NCBI GenBank assembly: GCA_005656395.1
Contig: SRSI01000050.1
Span: forward strand, 1-64,000
Origin: Strongyloides papillosus
Lineage: Eukaryota > Nematoda > Chromadorea > Rhabditida > Strongyloididae
Length of the DNA stretch: 64,000 nucleotides
Direction: 5' to 3'
Shown here: positions 12,701 to 24,007 of the stretch, in pieces
Layout of the letters: each line of letters begins with the position of its first letter
Position numbering within the stretch: position 1 is the first letter of the stretch
Program-made: the position numbers and the translations under genes
Notes under the pieces: model-generated
Seen by the model: only the letters and a program-made list of their open reading frames with translations
Database searches by the model: none
What the model was told of the DNA's origin: nothing

Positions 12701-12950
12701 CCTTCTGGAGACCATACGATATGACCAGACCACTTGGAAGACCCAAAACTAGATGGCGAGACGATCTGAAGAAAGTTGAAGAAGCTACGGGAACCAAATG
12801 GTACCGATGGGCACAGGATAGAGACAAATTTAAAGAAATAATCAAAACATCTATATTTGAGGCTCAGCAGCCACCATCACGTCGAGGACCCCCACGTAAA
12901 GTGAAAAACCAAGACAAGGAAAGACCGAACTGAGCAATCTTGTAATCTTG
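9713..12950 (+). mobile_element. RTE-type non-LTR retrotransposon, near full length
   Basis: This 3.24-kb insert has matching 18-bp flanks, a GC content above its surroundings, a non-coding 5' region of about 215 bp, one endonuclease-reverse transcriptase coding region, and a 3' end of short repeats (TCTTGTAA twice, then TAATATT). That size, the single EN-RT reading frame and the short-repeat tail instead of poly(A) are typical of RTE-clade elements. Two frameshifts make this copy unable to encode the full protein as read. The long surviving frames suggest it inserted fairly recently. Confidence 0.8.
9928..12933 (+). pseudogene. RTE endonuclease-reverse transcriptase, two frameshifts
   Basis: Three overlapping frames together make one LINE polyprotein. 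9928-10569 carries the N-terminal part of an AP-like endonuclease (LLTYNLKEG start, VCETHL, MGDYNAKVG). The frame switches at about 10550-10565. 10526-12676 carries the end of the endonuclease (GSDHRLIRATL), a linker, and the reverse transcriptase with KNYRPICLLSSIYKLLTKII, AGFRSGYSTIDHI, RQGD and the catalytic FADDIVLI at about 12097-12120. A second switch occurs at about 12660-12675, where LRWAGHIARK continues as IDNRWAQKT in the frame ending at 12933. The enzyme nicks target DNA and primes reverse transcription there. No other stops interrupt the protein, so a parental intact copy probably exists elsewhere in the genome. Confidence 0.8.
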
Positions 12951-12968
12951 TAATATTTAATTTTCTTC
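12951..12968. repeat. Right target-site duplication of the RTE element
   Basis: TAATATTTAATTTTCTTC pairs with 9695-9712 (17 of 18 bases). It lies directly after the element's short 3' repeats. Confidence 0.7.
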
Positions 12969-12974
12969 TTATTT

Positions 12975-14300
12975 TTGAGTTATATCTTTCAAATGAGTCA
13001 TAAACCATAAAATTTCATTACCTTTGAGAAGAGTTATTTCTGGTAAAAAATTATACAAAAATGTGTCTAAAAAGCGGTGTTTTTTTAAACATACCTTGGT
13101 TAATTGTGAGCCAAAAGTTCAAGACACATTTTCCGCACTAAGTTAAAACAAAACACATGTATTAAATGTTTAACTTCAAAATTTAATCAAGTTTGAAAAG
13201 GGTTATGCCTGGAACAAAATTGATTTTTCAAAAAAAAACAGAAAAATGCAAGGAAAATACGATTAAAATTGGTATAAATCGTTTCGTAGATAAGCTATAA
13301 ACTTTGCAATAGTTTTATTTTTAAGGTTATACTCAGATGTATTAAAAATATCATGTTTACTTTATTTTGTCAAGTTTCCATTAAGTTTTAACAATTTAAA
13401 TTTTTCATTTTCATCAAAAAAATAGTCATCATTCATTGACCCATAACTTGGCAAATTCTATATCAATCCTTATGCTGCTATGTTTTCGCACTATTCTGGA
13501 ATTGTGCCTTTCAAATGAGTCATAAACCATAAAATTTCATTGATTTTGAAAGAATTATTTCTGGAACGAAACTATGCAAAAATGTATCCAAAAAAAGTGA
13601 TGTTTTTAAAATATAACTTGGCCACTTATGGACCATAAGTTTTGAGACCCATTTTACGCACTAAGTTAGAACAAAATACATCAAATGACTATTTGGCTAT
13701 AAAACTTGATCAAGTTTGGAGAGAGTTATGTCTGGAACAAAATTGATTTTTACAATAAAAATAGAAAAAAACCAAAAAAGTTGACATTCAAATTAAAATA
13801 ACTTCTTTCGTAGTTGAGCTCTAAACTTCATTAGACCCTTATTTTTTAAGTTAGACATAGATCTATAATAAAGGTATTACTTTATTTGTTTTCATCAAGT
13901 TATGACTGAGTTATGACTATTTAACTTTTAAAATGTTTTTTCGAAATGGTCACCACTCCTTGGACCATAACTCGGCCAATTATAAATCAAATCTAATATC
14001 ATTAGGCTTCCGCACTATTCTGGAATTATACTCTTCGAATGAGATATAAAGCAATTTATTTCTTTAACTTTGAGGAGAGTTAGTCGAGTAACAAAACTAT
14101 GTAAAAAAGGCCCTAAAAAAGGGTGTTTTTTAAAGATAACTTGGCCAATTATGGCTCAAGACATTTAAGACCTATTTTCCCCCCTAAGTTAGAAAAAAAT
14201 ACATCTTTTGGCTATTTATCCATTAAAATCGATTGACTTTGAAGAGAGTTATGTCAAAGACAAATTTTTTTTTCTTATTTCTTTTTGTTATAGAAAATCC
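12975..14300. repeat. Diverged tandem array, period about 523 bp
   Basis: The marker AAATGAGTCATAAACCATAAAATTT occurs at 12991 and 13513, and a diverged form at about 14037, giving spacings of 522 and 524 bp. Other shared blocks include GAGAGTTATGTCTGGAACAAAATTGA and CATAACTTGGC. About two and a half units are present, and copies differ by many substitutions. Related single copies occur at about 45335-45560 and 49730-50175, so this is a dispersed family. No coding frame is conserved between units. Confidence 0.7.
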
Positions 14301-16972
14301 AGGATCAAAAAATTAAAATTGCAAAAAACTTAATAATATTGTTATTAATTGATAATTCCCAGTAAATCTAGTAGTGAATAGAAATATACAAATAGAATAT
14401 CATATGTAAAATAGAGGAATAAATATACTTCAAAGATGTAATCACTATCATGTGTATAAGAAATTTTTTTCTTTGAATTTACGTATGCTAAACATCCACA
14501 AGAGAAATAATAAAACATTTTACCTAATTTCTTATCTTAAAAGAGATAAAAAGAATAAAGGAAATATACGGTGCTGAATTTGATAATTGTCTTCAGTCTT
14601 TATCAACTAGATGTTTCTATAGTATTAGAAATAAAAATAAGAAAACAAATAAGGTAAGGAGCTATATTATTTATCCATTTATTAAAATACTTATAGAATG
14701 TTTCATGTCTTGATGCTACAAGAATTAATCTTACCATAAATGATCAATACGGAAATGACTAAACTGCATCTATGTTAACTATGTTTCCAAAATCCAAAGG
14801 TGGTGAGAGAATAATTATAACACAAGCACTGATGAACTATAAAGCTCATATATATCTTCTAATTCTCAACTAATTATCATGATAAAACCATCTGATTTCT
14901 ATCGTATGATAGAAAAAAAATGATATGAATTTGGTATAATTTTGTGCAGGTTTAGTAATAAAAAAGAAATTATGTGTTGACAGTACATACCAACAAACGG
15001 TTCCATGACTATTAAGCAATATTAAGAAAAGAATCATTGCTAAAAGACAACAATATCATCATCTCAAGAATTTCATACTCTATATAAGAATAGGCAAAAA
15101 AAAACCAGAGAAATTTAGTCATCTTCAATATTTATATTGGCCTAGAGAAGAATTTCCACAACCATGGGTTTTAACACCAATAAACATCTATCTAAGAATT
15201 AAAGACTCTCAGAGACCTGTAATTATCTATTTTACTAGTTGAGTTAGATGACCAAAAACATTGACATTCATTTTTATAACAATATATGAATTTGATAATG
15301 GTATACTGCCAAAAAGATTCATTCCAACTGTCAAGAATATTAAATTTTACCTCTTTATAGATGTAAGGACACCATTTGAGTTTCTTTACATACATCTCAA
15401 GTTAATTCGTTACTTCCTCCATAAATGATATATTGTCAATGGTCAAAGGTTCCCGTCCTTCTTCCATGACTATGATTCAGCCTGTATTAAACAAGTATTC
15501 AGAGAAAAAACTTATCAATATGCATCAGAATATGGCATTAGAACTACCAAAACTTCTCAAATACCACAAAATCTCCAACCTCAATTTATTGATGTTTATG
15601 GATTAATCGTAACATATAGTAGCAATAGTTTCAAATTATTATACCTATCTTAACTATAACAAATTTACATTTGATAAGAATAAATAAATTATTAATGAAG
15701 AGAATAAAGTTTTGATTAAAAAATCTTCTTGGATTAAATGTGTATATAGACTTTGGTTTTTTACATTTAACGTCGTCCATACATCACAAAATTATTGTTA
15801 ATTATTGTGTTATTTAAACAAGATAACTTAAAATCTGAATTCCCATATAGAATATTATCTACATTAACACTTTTGAAGTAAATTCTTGACCAATCAAATA
15901 ATGATATTACAGCGCTTGTCAACGATAAATTGTCTTTAGTTATTACTACCTAAGTTTAAATTTAATTAAATAAAAAATAAAACAAACCTTATCAGTAATT
16001 TAAAAATAATGTTTATGATGTAGATATTTTTGACACTTCGTAACCACCAACGCATTTTCCTACATAAATTCCGATAAACCCAAATACTTATCCCTTCTAA
16101 CACGCTAGATTCTCTAATTGACTTTCCTACTAACGCTAACTTCTTTTTTGTATGTTCAACTCAATTAAATTCACTTGAAGTAATCAACCCAATATTCTAT
16201 GAAGGTCACAGCTAAACAGCAACAAAATAATTAAAGACTAAAAGGCATATTCTCTCATTTAAATTATTGACTATTTGATGTTTTCTCATTCTTAGATAAG
16301 TTTAATCTAGTCTTACATGTTTCAAAAAAGTTTTCAAAGTTTGGTAAATTAAATGGTTCTAAAAAAATAGAAAAAAAATACTCTCAGTGCACTGTAGATG
16401 AAGTCATTTTAAGCAAATCTTCTGTGTAGAACAGGTGCATCTTGTGTAAATCTGCATAAGACGACCTCATTTACCATGCCCTGGGAATGATACGTTGTTT
16501 AATAGAAAGTTTATTGATAAAAATGATATTAAAGATGTTTTTGAAAACTTTCTACTCCAACAACAAACAAAGTAAGTTCCTTCTTCCTTTATTTTATCTA
16601 AAAAAATTTAAATTTTAGTTACGGCTTTGTAAAGGGAAGAAGATAACAATTGAGAACAACATCACAGGGTATGGCTTCTTTGGATACCATACGCATCACC
16701 GCCAACAGGAAACCTACTATTCAGGGCATCGGGTTCACCAAAAAGTGGTTTAGTATGAAAACAGTACAGATTTCGGTAAAGACTATATATGGAATTCTGC
16801 GAGAACATCAAGAATACCAAATAAAAATACTATATCAGAGAATTGTTTGTTTATAAATATTTTCTCCAATGAAAAGTGTCTTACGAAAGTAACTGTTCTG
16901 TAGTTTTATATCTACACGGTGGTAAATTTTCATATGGAGATTCTAACAGTTTAAACTCTAAAATGTTAACAA
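14301..16972. other. Decayed coding-like region, no intact gene
   Basis: Pieces look like old exons. A frame at about 14555-14655 ends at a good donor-like GTAAGG, and TTATAG at 14695 precedes another open piece that stops near 14760. A longer frame at 15118-15430 with Pro, Trp and Phe is broken by TGA at about 15240 and 15250. A piece at 16490-16570 runs into GTAAGT with an acceptor near 16618, followed by protein-like sequence with stops to about 16930. No family could be recognised, and joining the pieces into one gene is not justified. Confidence 0.3.
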
Positions 16973-17191
16973 GCAGGGCCGGTGTTATTACGCAAAGCCG
17001 ATGTTTTTTATTGAAGCAACGAGCGAAGCGAGTTGCTGCTTACTTGCACGGCCGTTATTTTTACACAAAGCCGTTGTTTTTCTTTGCAGCAACTCGCTTC
17101 GCTCGTCGCTGCTTACTTATAGGGCTGGTGTTTTTATGTAAAGCCCATGATTTTCTTTGTAGCATTTCGCTTCGCTCATCGATGCTTGTCT
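16973..17191. repeat. Three tandem 73-bp units with GC-rich palindromic core
   Basis: Units start at 16973 (GCAGGGCCGG), 17046 (GCACGGCCG) and 17119 (ATAGGGCTGG), a period of 73 bp. Each has an AAGCC block, a T-rich block and a core of the type GCAACTCGCTTCGCTCGTCGC. In the first unit the core is on the opposite strand (GCAACGAGCGAAGCGAGTTGC), so units 1 and 2 form an inverted pair. The array is far richer in GC than its surroundings. A 127-codon frame across it is judged accidental. Confidence 0.75.
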
Positions 17192-17259
17192 GCAAAGCCA
17201 GGATCTATTACGTAAATATAAAGTATGTATCTACCCCCTTTTTTTTATTCCTTTTTTAA

Positions 17260-18848
17260 TTTAATAAGTTTGTATATAGCTACTAAATTAAAAAAAAATT
17301 ATTAGATAGAAATTTAAAAGAAGATTTACTTTTAGCTGCTAGATGTATAAAACTAATTTTAAATGTTATTTTCGTTTGATCTTACTTAATCATGATGCTT
17401 TTTAAAATTTATTTAAACTTTTTTTTGAGTTATACTTCTATGTTATATAATTTGACATATAATTTTCAATATAAAAATCTAATTTTTAGGATTTTTTTGG
17501 TACTTCTAAGCTTTATCTCCCCTAAAGATATTGACTCTACTGGTTACTTACGGCAGTTTTTGATTATTTATGAAAAAGTAATGTAAATAAAGCTATTTTA
17601 AAATATTTATCGTTAAAAAAATTAATTTTTAAAATTTCAAACAATTTCTATAAAAATTAAATTTTGGAATTTTTCATTTTTAAAATTTTTAATACAATTT
17701 ATTAATAATCTATTTTTCATACCCTTTCTGCATATTGTAAATGATAAGTGTAACCTCATTTATCCTTTTTTTTAGTAGTTCTATAAAGATTGAGGAACAC
17801 CTATCATTCACAGGCTCAAAGACTTTTAACTTTCTCAGAGACTTTATCATTAATAATTTTTTTATCGAAAAATCACTTTTTTAATAACAGTTTATTGGTA
17901 ATGATTCACTTATTAACTTATGTACAATAATTTATTTGACAATAGTCTGTTTTTTTGTGCTTCATTTTGGAGGGGAATAAAACAGAAAAATACCTTTTTT
18001 TGTAAAATCTTAAATTTATTTTTGTATGCGATTAATAAATGAAAGGTTTGAAAAATTTAGTTTTATATGTTGATTTGTACTAGTTTTTTTTACTTTTCAA
18101 AATAAATTTATTCATTATATCAACATTTTTGCAATTATCATTAAATATCATTCATAATATATTTAAATAATTATGAATAATAATTAGGCTGGTTGTTTCT
18201 ACTTTAAAAATTTTGAATGATTAGAGGACGATATGAAATTAAGCTTCACATATGAAAGGATTCTCAAGATTATCTTCTTTTTTTCCATTTCAGAAAAAAC
18301 TTTATTTGAGTTGTATTAGGCTTGTGCAATGCATTTTTATTATATAATCATTTTCAATATATCTTTGCATTATTATATTTTTTAAAAGATTTATAAAAAA
18401 CAGATCAAACATGTTAAAAAAAATATTTATTATTATTTTATTAAATTTATAAAAAAACAAAATGAAATTATTAAAAAAATATTTAACTTTAATTTCTTTA
18501 ATTAAAAATTCTTAAAAAAATTTTCTTGACTGATTTTGGCCCGTCACGGATATCTTGAGAACGGAACATCGTATTTTAACGTGTAAAATCTCAAAATGTT
18601 CGCAACGATTAATTCTAGAGAGAGTTTTTTCCGTTTTTTGATATCTGACCATCTTGGCACTTTTTTTTTGGCCACAAATAATAAAATTTGTTTTTTCATT
18701 AAAAATTTTACAAAAGTTTAAATTCTTATATCTCAGCAGTTAATAATCGTAAAGACACGTTCTTTATATCGTTGGATAGAGAATTTTATTCTTCACACTT
18801 TTGCTTAAAACGCATTTTGCGAGTCAGTCGAACATTTTTTTAAAATCT
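17260..18848. other. AT-rich intergenic stretch
   Basis: No gene is supported. From about 18530 the base composition becomes more balanced and leads into the foldback element. The segment 18798-18848 (CTTAAAACGCATTTTGCGAGTCAG) has a diverged inverted counterpart at about 20210-20245, so an older inverted repeat may extend beyond the foldback boundaries given below. Confidence 0.45.
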
Positions 18849-20203
18849 TGTACAATTAAAAATTTTACCCCCCATTTTTATTTCATAAATAAAAAGAGCA
18901 ACCAAAAAAATGTATGTTGGCAAATTTATTCGGCTTGAAACTTTGAGATACAGGAGCTGCAACGAGTCAAAGTCGTAAAAATTGATTTTTACAAGTTTCC
19001 AATAAATAGATTTTTTTAAAAATAAATGTTGTTCCTAGGGGTAATTATTTATGAAAAAACGAATGAGCATACTTTCCACTTCATAAATTTACGTCTTTAA
19101 TGTCTTTTGCAATTTTTTTTGAGTTTTTTCAATTTTTGAGTACAAAAATCAAAAAAGCGCATGTTCCCACTATGATCATTCGATTTCTCATGTGAATTTA
19201 CATCTAGATTCATAAAATTTAGAAAATTTAAATGGGAAGGTAAATGTGATCTTGAGTGAAGAACAATACTGATATTATTAAATAGAACAGATGTCTTCAC
19301 ATTTGAGTGCAGAAATCGAAAAAGCGCATGTTCCCACTATGCTCATTCGACTTCTCATGTGATTTTACATCTAATTCCATGAAAATCAGGAAAATAAAAT
19401 GGGAAGGTAAACGTGTTCTCATACAAAATATAGATTTCAATTCAATATAGTAGAATATTGGTACACTTTTTTAATAAATTTTAAATTTTTTTTATAATAA
19501 ATATTGTTTCTAACAGTATTTTTATATGAAAAATCGAATGAACACAGTGAGAACATGCGCTTTTTCGATTTTTGTACTCAAATGTGAAAACACCTATTCT
19601 ATATGAAAATACCGGTATTCTTCTTCACTCAAGATCACATTTACCTTCCCATTTTATTCTTCTAAATTTTATGAATCTAGATGTAAATTCACATGAGAAA
19701 TCGAATAAGCATAGTGAGAACATGCGCTTTTTTGATTTTTGTACTCAAAAATTAAAAAATCTTATTTCCTTGGGAAATAGCAAGATTCTTCTTCACTCAA
19801 GATCACATTTACCTTCCCATTTAAATTTTCTAAATTTTATGAATCTAGATGTAAAATCACATGAGAAATCGAATGAGCATGGTGAGAGCATGCGCTTTTT
19901 TGATTTTTGTACTCAAAAATTGAAAAAACTCAAAAAAAATTGCAAAAGACATTAAAGATGTAAATTTATGAAGCCGAAAGTATGCTCATTCGTTTTTTCA
20001 TAAAAAATTACCCCTAGGAACAACATTTATTTTTAAAAAAATCTATTTATTGGAAACTTGTAAAAATCAATTTTTACGACTTTGACTCGTTGCAGCTCCT
20101 GTATCTCAAAGTTTCAAGCCGAATAAATTTGCCAACATACATTTTTTTGGTTGCTCTTTTTATTTATGAAATAAAAATGGGGGGTAAAATTTTTAATTGT
20201 ACA
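18849..20203. mobile_element. 1.36-kb foldback element with about 410-bp inverted arms
   Basis: The left end TGTACAATTAAAAATTTTAC at 18849 reappears as its reverse complement ending at 20203. Arms 18849 to about 19262 and about 19793 to 20203 are nearly identical in inverse orientation, sharing CCTAGGGGTAATT and GCAGCTCCTGTATCTC. The middle contains further copies of a unit of about 165 bp (GATCACATTTACCTTCCCAT through GCGCTTTTTTGATTTTTGTA) in both orientations. Short frames at 19097-19300 (minus) and 19572-19955 (plus) encode matching peptides only because they lie in inverted or tandem copies of this unit. No transposase is visible, so it would be non-autonomous. Confidence 0.7.
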
Positions 20204-21754
20204 TCAAATGTCTGATTGACTCACAAAATGGGTTTTAAGACATTTTTTAAAAATTCTTTCATTTTGGCATTAATTTTTGACAAAAAAAGTCAAAATGTTC
20301 AAAAAAAAATTTTTTTTTAAAAACTTTTTTTCCATATTTACTATCATTTAATCTTGTTCAAATTTTCCGTAATTATACTTAAAATGTAGGGAATTTAAAA
20401 ACCTGGGGGTTTTTTTTTTGTTTTTATAGATTTCGCTTTCATTATTGAGATATTCCATTTTGAAGCTCTAAAATTTGGAATGAAAAATAGCATTTTGAAA
20501 AAGTGTCTTAATCTTGAGAATAAACTTGAAATGTCATTTTTTTAATATTCCATTGTAAAGAGCACATAAAATTACGTATATTTGTGTATTTTCAAGTTTT
20601 TATCTTTATTTTAAAGGGGAAATAGGGGTACCAAAAGTCAAGATTTTGCAACACATTTAAAGATGTATTTCAAGAACGGGATTTTTTATGGAACTGATAT
20701 TGCATTTTTGTATTTACCGTTATGGCACAAAAATATTTTTATCAATATTTTATTCAAAATCAAAAATTATTTTTTCGAGGTTGACTCTCCTCTATATAAT
20801 AGTAGGATTTCCCAGGATACTAAACAAATCACTTTTATAAAACTAAGATGGAAATATTAGATTTATGAAAAGTTCTGTCGCTTTTCCCATTTTTATTGTC
20901 AAAAAAATGACTACATGTCGTGGAAAATTAATTTGCTATAATAATTAGACGATATCACCTTTCAACTTTATTATTTGTACAATTACAATTTGTTATGTTA
21001 TTTGCGCTCCATTTTTTTTGCTAAACCATGAATGTAGTTATGAGTTATTTATGTTACTGCATATTGAACATGATTCAAATAAGGCATAACACAATTAAAG
21101 CTTCTAGAAATCTATGTAGAGCATGAAAGGTAGTAATGTAAATTTTAGAACTCTTTAAAAAATGTTTTCAAGGTTTCACAGAGAAAAAAATAAATTCTGA
21201 AAATAAAACATGCATTTTTGAACATCTGCTTCTAATGATAAATTTTTAAAATTCTATTACATGCAAGCTATTTTTAACAGCCTCTAGTGTAATACGTTAT
21301 TCAAATTAAGCAAGAAAATTTTAAAAATAGCAACATTTGAAAACTGGTAAAAAAGTTGTTTTCTAATATCACAACCATGCATTGAAGATTAAAAAATACT
21401 GGATGAATTAAGCTATGAAGTTTTTCTTCACTTAACATACTTTTCAGGTATATCTCCACTTGATCACAACCTTATTTTTTTTCCTGTATAGATTTTGATG
21501 ATAGACGCTTCAGTAAAATTAAAAAATTATTAATATTTTTGAAATTTTTTAAAGAAGATTTAAAGAACTTTTTTACATTTAAATTCAGTTAGATTTCTGC
21601 TAAATGAAGATAAGTTGTTGATAATAATAAATAATATATTATAAATTAAATAATTTTCTTATCAAAATTATATTGTTTTGACGTTTCTGTATAAAAATGA
21701 CAGAACATTTGTATTAACTTAATTTATGTGTTGGTAAATATTAGTTATGAGGCT
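20204..21754. other. AT-rich intergenic stretch
   Basis: No supported gene. The frame at 20663-20860 has no start context, domain or neighbouring exon. The segment near 20210-20245 is the diverged inverted partner of 18798-18848. Confidence 0.45.
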
Positions 21755-22229
21755 CAAAAATATGCAAATTGATCTATCAAATGACTTTTGATAAATTAAA
21801 TATTTCAAATAAGCAATAAATATAAAAGTTATTTACAATTTATTCAAAATTATCTTTTTGTATAAAAAATCACTAGTAAAATATTTGTATTCTTATATAA
21901 AAAATTTCATCAAACAATGTTACATAAAATTTTACTTTTAATAGATATTTTTTTATAACTTAAACTGTATTTGTAAAATTAAACAAAGTAAATTTTATAC
22001 ACTTTTTTAAAATTGCATTTACTCTTCAATGTATTTATAAACTTTATGAATAAATGTATTCAGCTATATTTATTTGAAATTAGAAGTTTTTAAATAAAAC
22101 CTATAGTTAAAAACGAGAATATTTTATATTTATACATTATTCAGCTATAAAAAAGTAGTAAATATATAATGGTTAAAATTTTGAATAAATCATATCACTC
22201 AGTTTTGTCTAAATAATTATTATACAATT
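21755..22229 (+). promoter_or_regulatory. 5' flank shared with the paralogous astacin gene
   Basis: Blocks here match the flank of the second astacin gene in the same order: AAATTGATCTATCAAA at 21768 (25350 there), an AT-rich stretch, and ATCACTCAGTTTTGTCTA just before the ATG (ATCATTCAGTTTCGTCTA there). The (C/T)TCAG before the start could be an SL trans-splice acceptor. Conservation may reflect either promoter function or recent duplication. Confidence 0.4.
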
Positions 22230-23707
22230 ATGACAAAGGATATAATTTTAATTTTGCTGTTATTTCTTTGTTTTGCTATTGTTTCATCGGTATGTTAATA
22301 ATTAAAATCTTATCTAAATGGTTTTAGTTGTCTTCTAAAGAAGAAGATTTTCCTCTACAAGACAAGCACAATTTTGAAATAACAAAAAAAGCCATGCAAA
22401 TTGTTGAAGAAGTTGAAGAAATGATAGAAGAAAAAAAAGATAATTATAATATAGAAACTCATGATAGAAGAACACAAGACAGCATAAGCAATTTTAATGA
22501 TAAAAATACAATTGTTAAACCTATGGAAAATCCCTATTTATTTCAAGGAGATGAGATGCTTACTGAAAAGCAAGTAGAAAATCTTGTAAATGAAGTTATT
22601 GAAGAAGCCAGAAATTATGAGGTTGATTTATCAAGTTTTTTTAGTGAAAATATTAGAACTAAAAGGAAAATACAAAAAAATCTTACTTATACTTGGGATT
22701 TTCCAATTAAATATGTTGTTCTAGGGGTAGACGTAGATTTAGTTGACAAAGCATTAAAGGCAATGCAGAATGAAACATGCATCAGGTTTGAAAAACAAGC
22801 AAAAATTCCTTCAGGAGAACCTGGTTTGAAATTCGTCAAAGGAAATGGATGTTGGAGTTATGTTGGTCGAACAGAGGAAAATAAATTTCAAGATGTTAGC
22901 ATTGGGTATGGATGTACCACATTTGGAACTGTTCAACATGAAACTATGCATGCTCTAGGATCAACTCATGAGCAATCTAGGGCTGATAGAGATCAATATT
23001 TAACAATTTTGACAGAAAATATGCTGCCTAGTTTATTATACAATTATGAACAACTTAACATATCAAATGCTATTACTTACAATGTAAAGTACGACTATGG
23101 TTCAGAGATGCAATATCCTAGAGACTCTTTTTCAAAGAATGGAAAGGACACTATGATGCCTAAAAACGATATTTTCAATAAAACACTTGGTATTGACAGT
23201 GGTCTTAGTTTTCTTGATATTAAATTAGTAAATTTACATTATTGTTCCAAGAATTTTACGAAAAAGATAAAGTGTTATAATGGAGGATATGAAGATCCTA
23301 ACGATAATACCAGATGCAAGTGCGTCGAAGGATATAGTGGGAACAAATGCATTCAACTACCAAAGCCAAATAAAGGATGTAACACAACATTATATCATGT
23401 AACACAAAATTTACAAACATTATCTCTTAGCGGTGCTAAGAATTGTCTTTATCATTTAAAAGCTCAACATGGAAAGAAAATTAATATAACTGTTACAAAT
23501 ATAAACATTACACCTTCATATAGAAATTATTGTGTGAAAGACAACAGTCTTGAAGTTAAATTTATTGGCGACAAAACACCAACTGGAGCTCTCCTTTGCA
23601 AAGAAATTAAAAACTTACAAATTTCTTCTGAAAATGATCACGCAATTGTTCATTATAGAAGTGCCTATGATATGAATAAGATGGAAATTACTTTTAAGGC
23701 AATTTAA
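22230..23707 (+). CDS. Secreted astacin metalloprotease with EGF and CUB domains (copy 1)
   Basis: Exon 1 is 22230-22289 (20 codons, a hydrophobic signal peptide), the 38-bp intron is 22290-22327, and exon 2 is 22328-23707, giving 479 residues. The propeptide (about 21-135) contains FQGD at 92-95, the Asp switch that blocks the zinc site in astacin zymogens, and ends at a basic TKRK. The catalytic domain has the zinc motif HETMHALGSTHEQSRADRD at about 224. The Met-turn at about 279-283 is SEMQY instead of the usual S-x-M-H-Y, keeping the Met and the zinc-binding Tyr. An EGF-like domain (336-361) and a CUB-like domain (about 371-479) follow. Astacins of this type cleave extracellular proteins; in parasitic nematodes many are secreted during skin or gut invasion (family knowledge). 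It is a tandem paralogue of the gene at 25795. Confidence 0.88.
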
Positions 23708-24007
23708 TCTTTTGTAAAATTAATCGTTTTTAATTTTAATCAGCATATGAGATTAATAAAATAATATAACATAAAATAATTTACAATGAATAACGTTTAA
23801 TAAATTTTAAAGATTTATTTAAAATTATTCATAATGTAGTATAGAGGATGAATTAAAATTTCTAGTAAAAAATAAAAGTAAAATTTAATTTATGCTTTCA
23901 ATTAAGCGTATATCTATAAAATTTAAAATTAATTATTCTTAATTAAACCATCGTATTATATTATTAAACTTGTAACTTGCATTTTTTAGTAAGTTTATAA
24001 TAAATTC
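23708..24007. other. 3' flank of astacin copy 1
   Basis: AT-rich DNA with AATAAAATAA at about 23754-23763 that could serve as a polyadenylation signal about 45 bp after the stop codon. Nothing else is seen. Confidence 0.4.

Noticed and set aside
16876..17259. 127-codon frame across the 73-bp array
   Set aside because: The frame follows repeat units, has no domain, and its peptide merely reflects the palindromic DNA.
19572..19955. 127-codon frame with two similar 57-residue blocks, and its minus-strand twin at 19097-19300
   Set aside because: The repeats are at DNA level inside the foldback element, and inverted copies give the same peptide; there is no sign of selection on a protein.
20663..20860. 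65-codon frame
   Set aside because: No recognisable feature, and surrounding DNA is intergenic.
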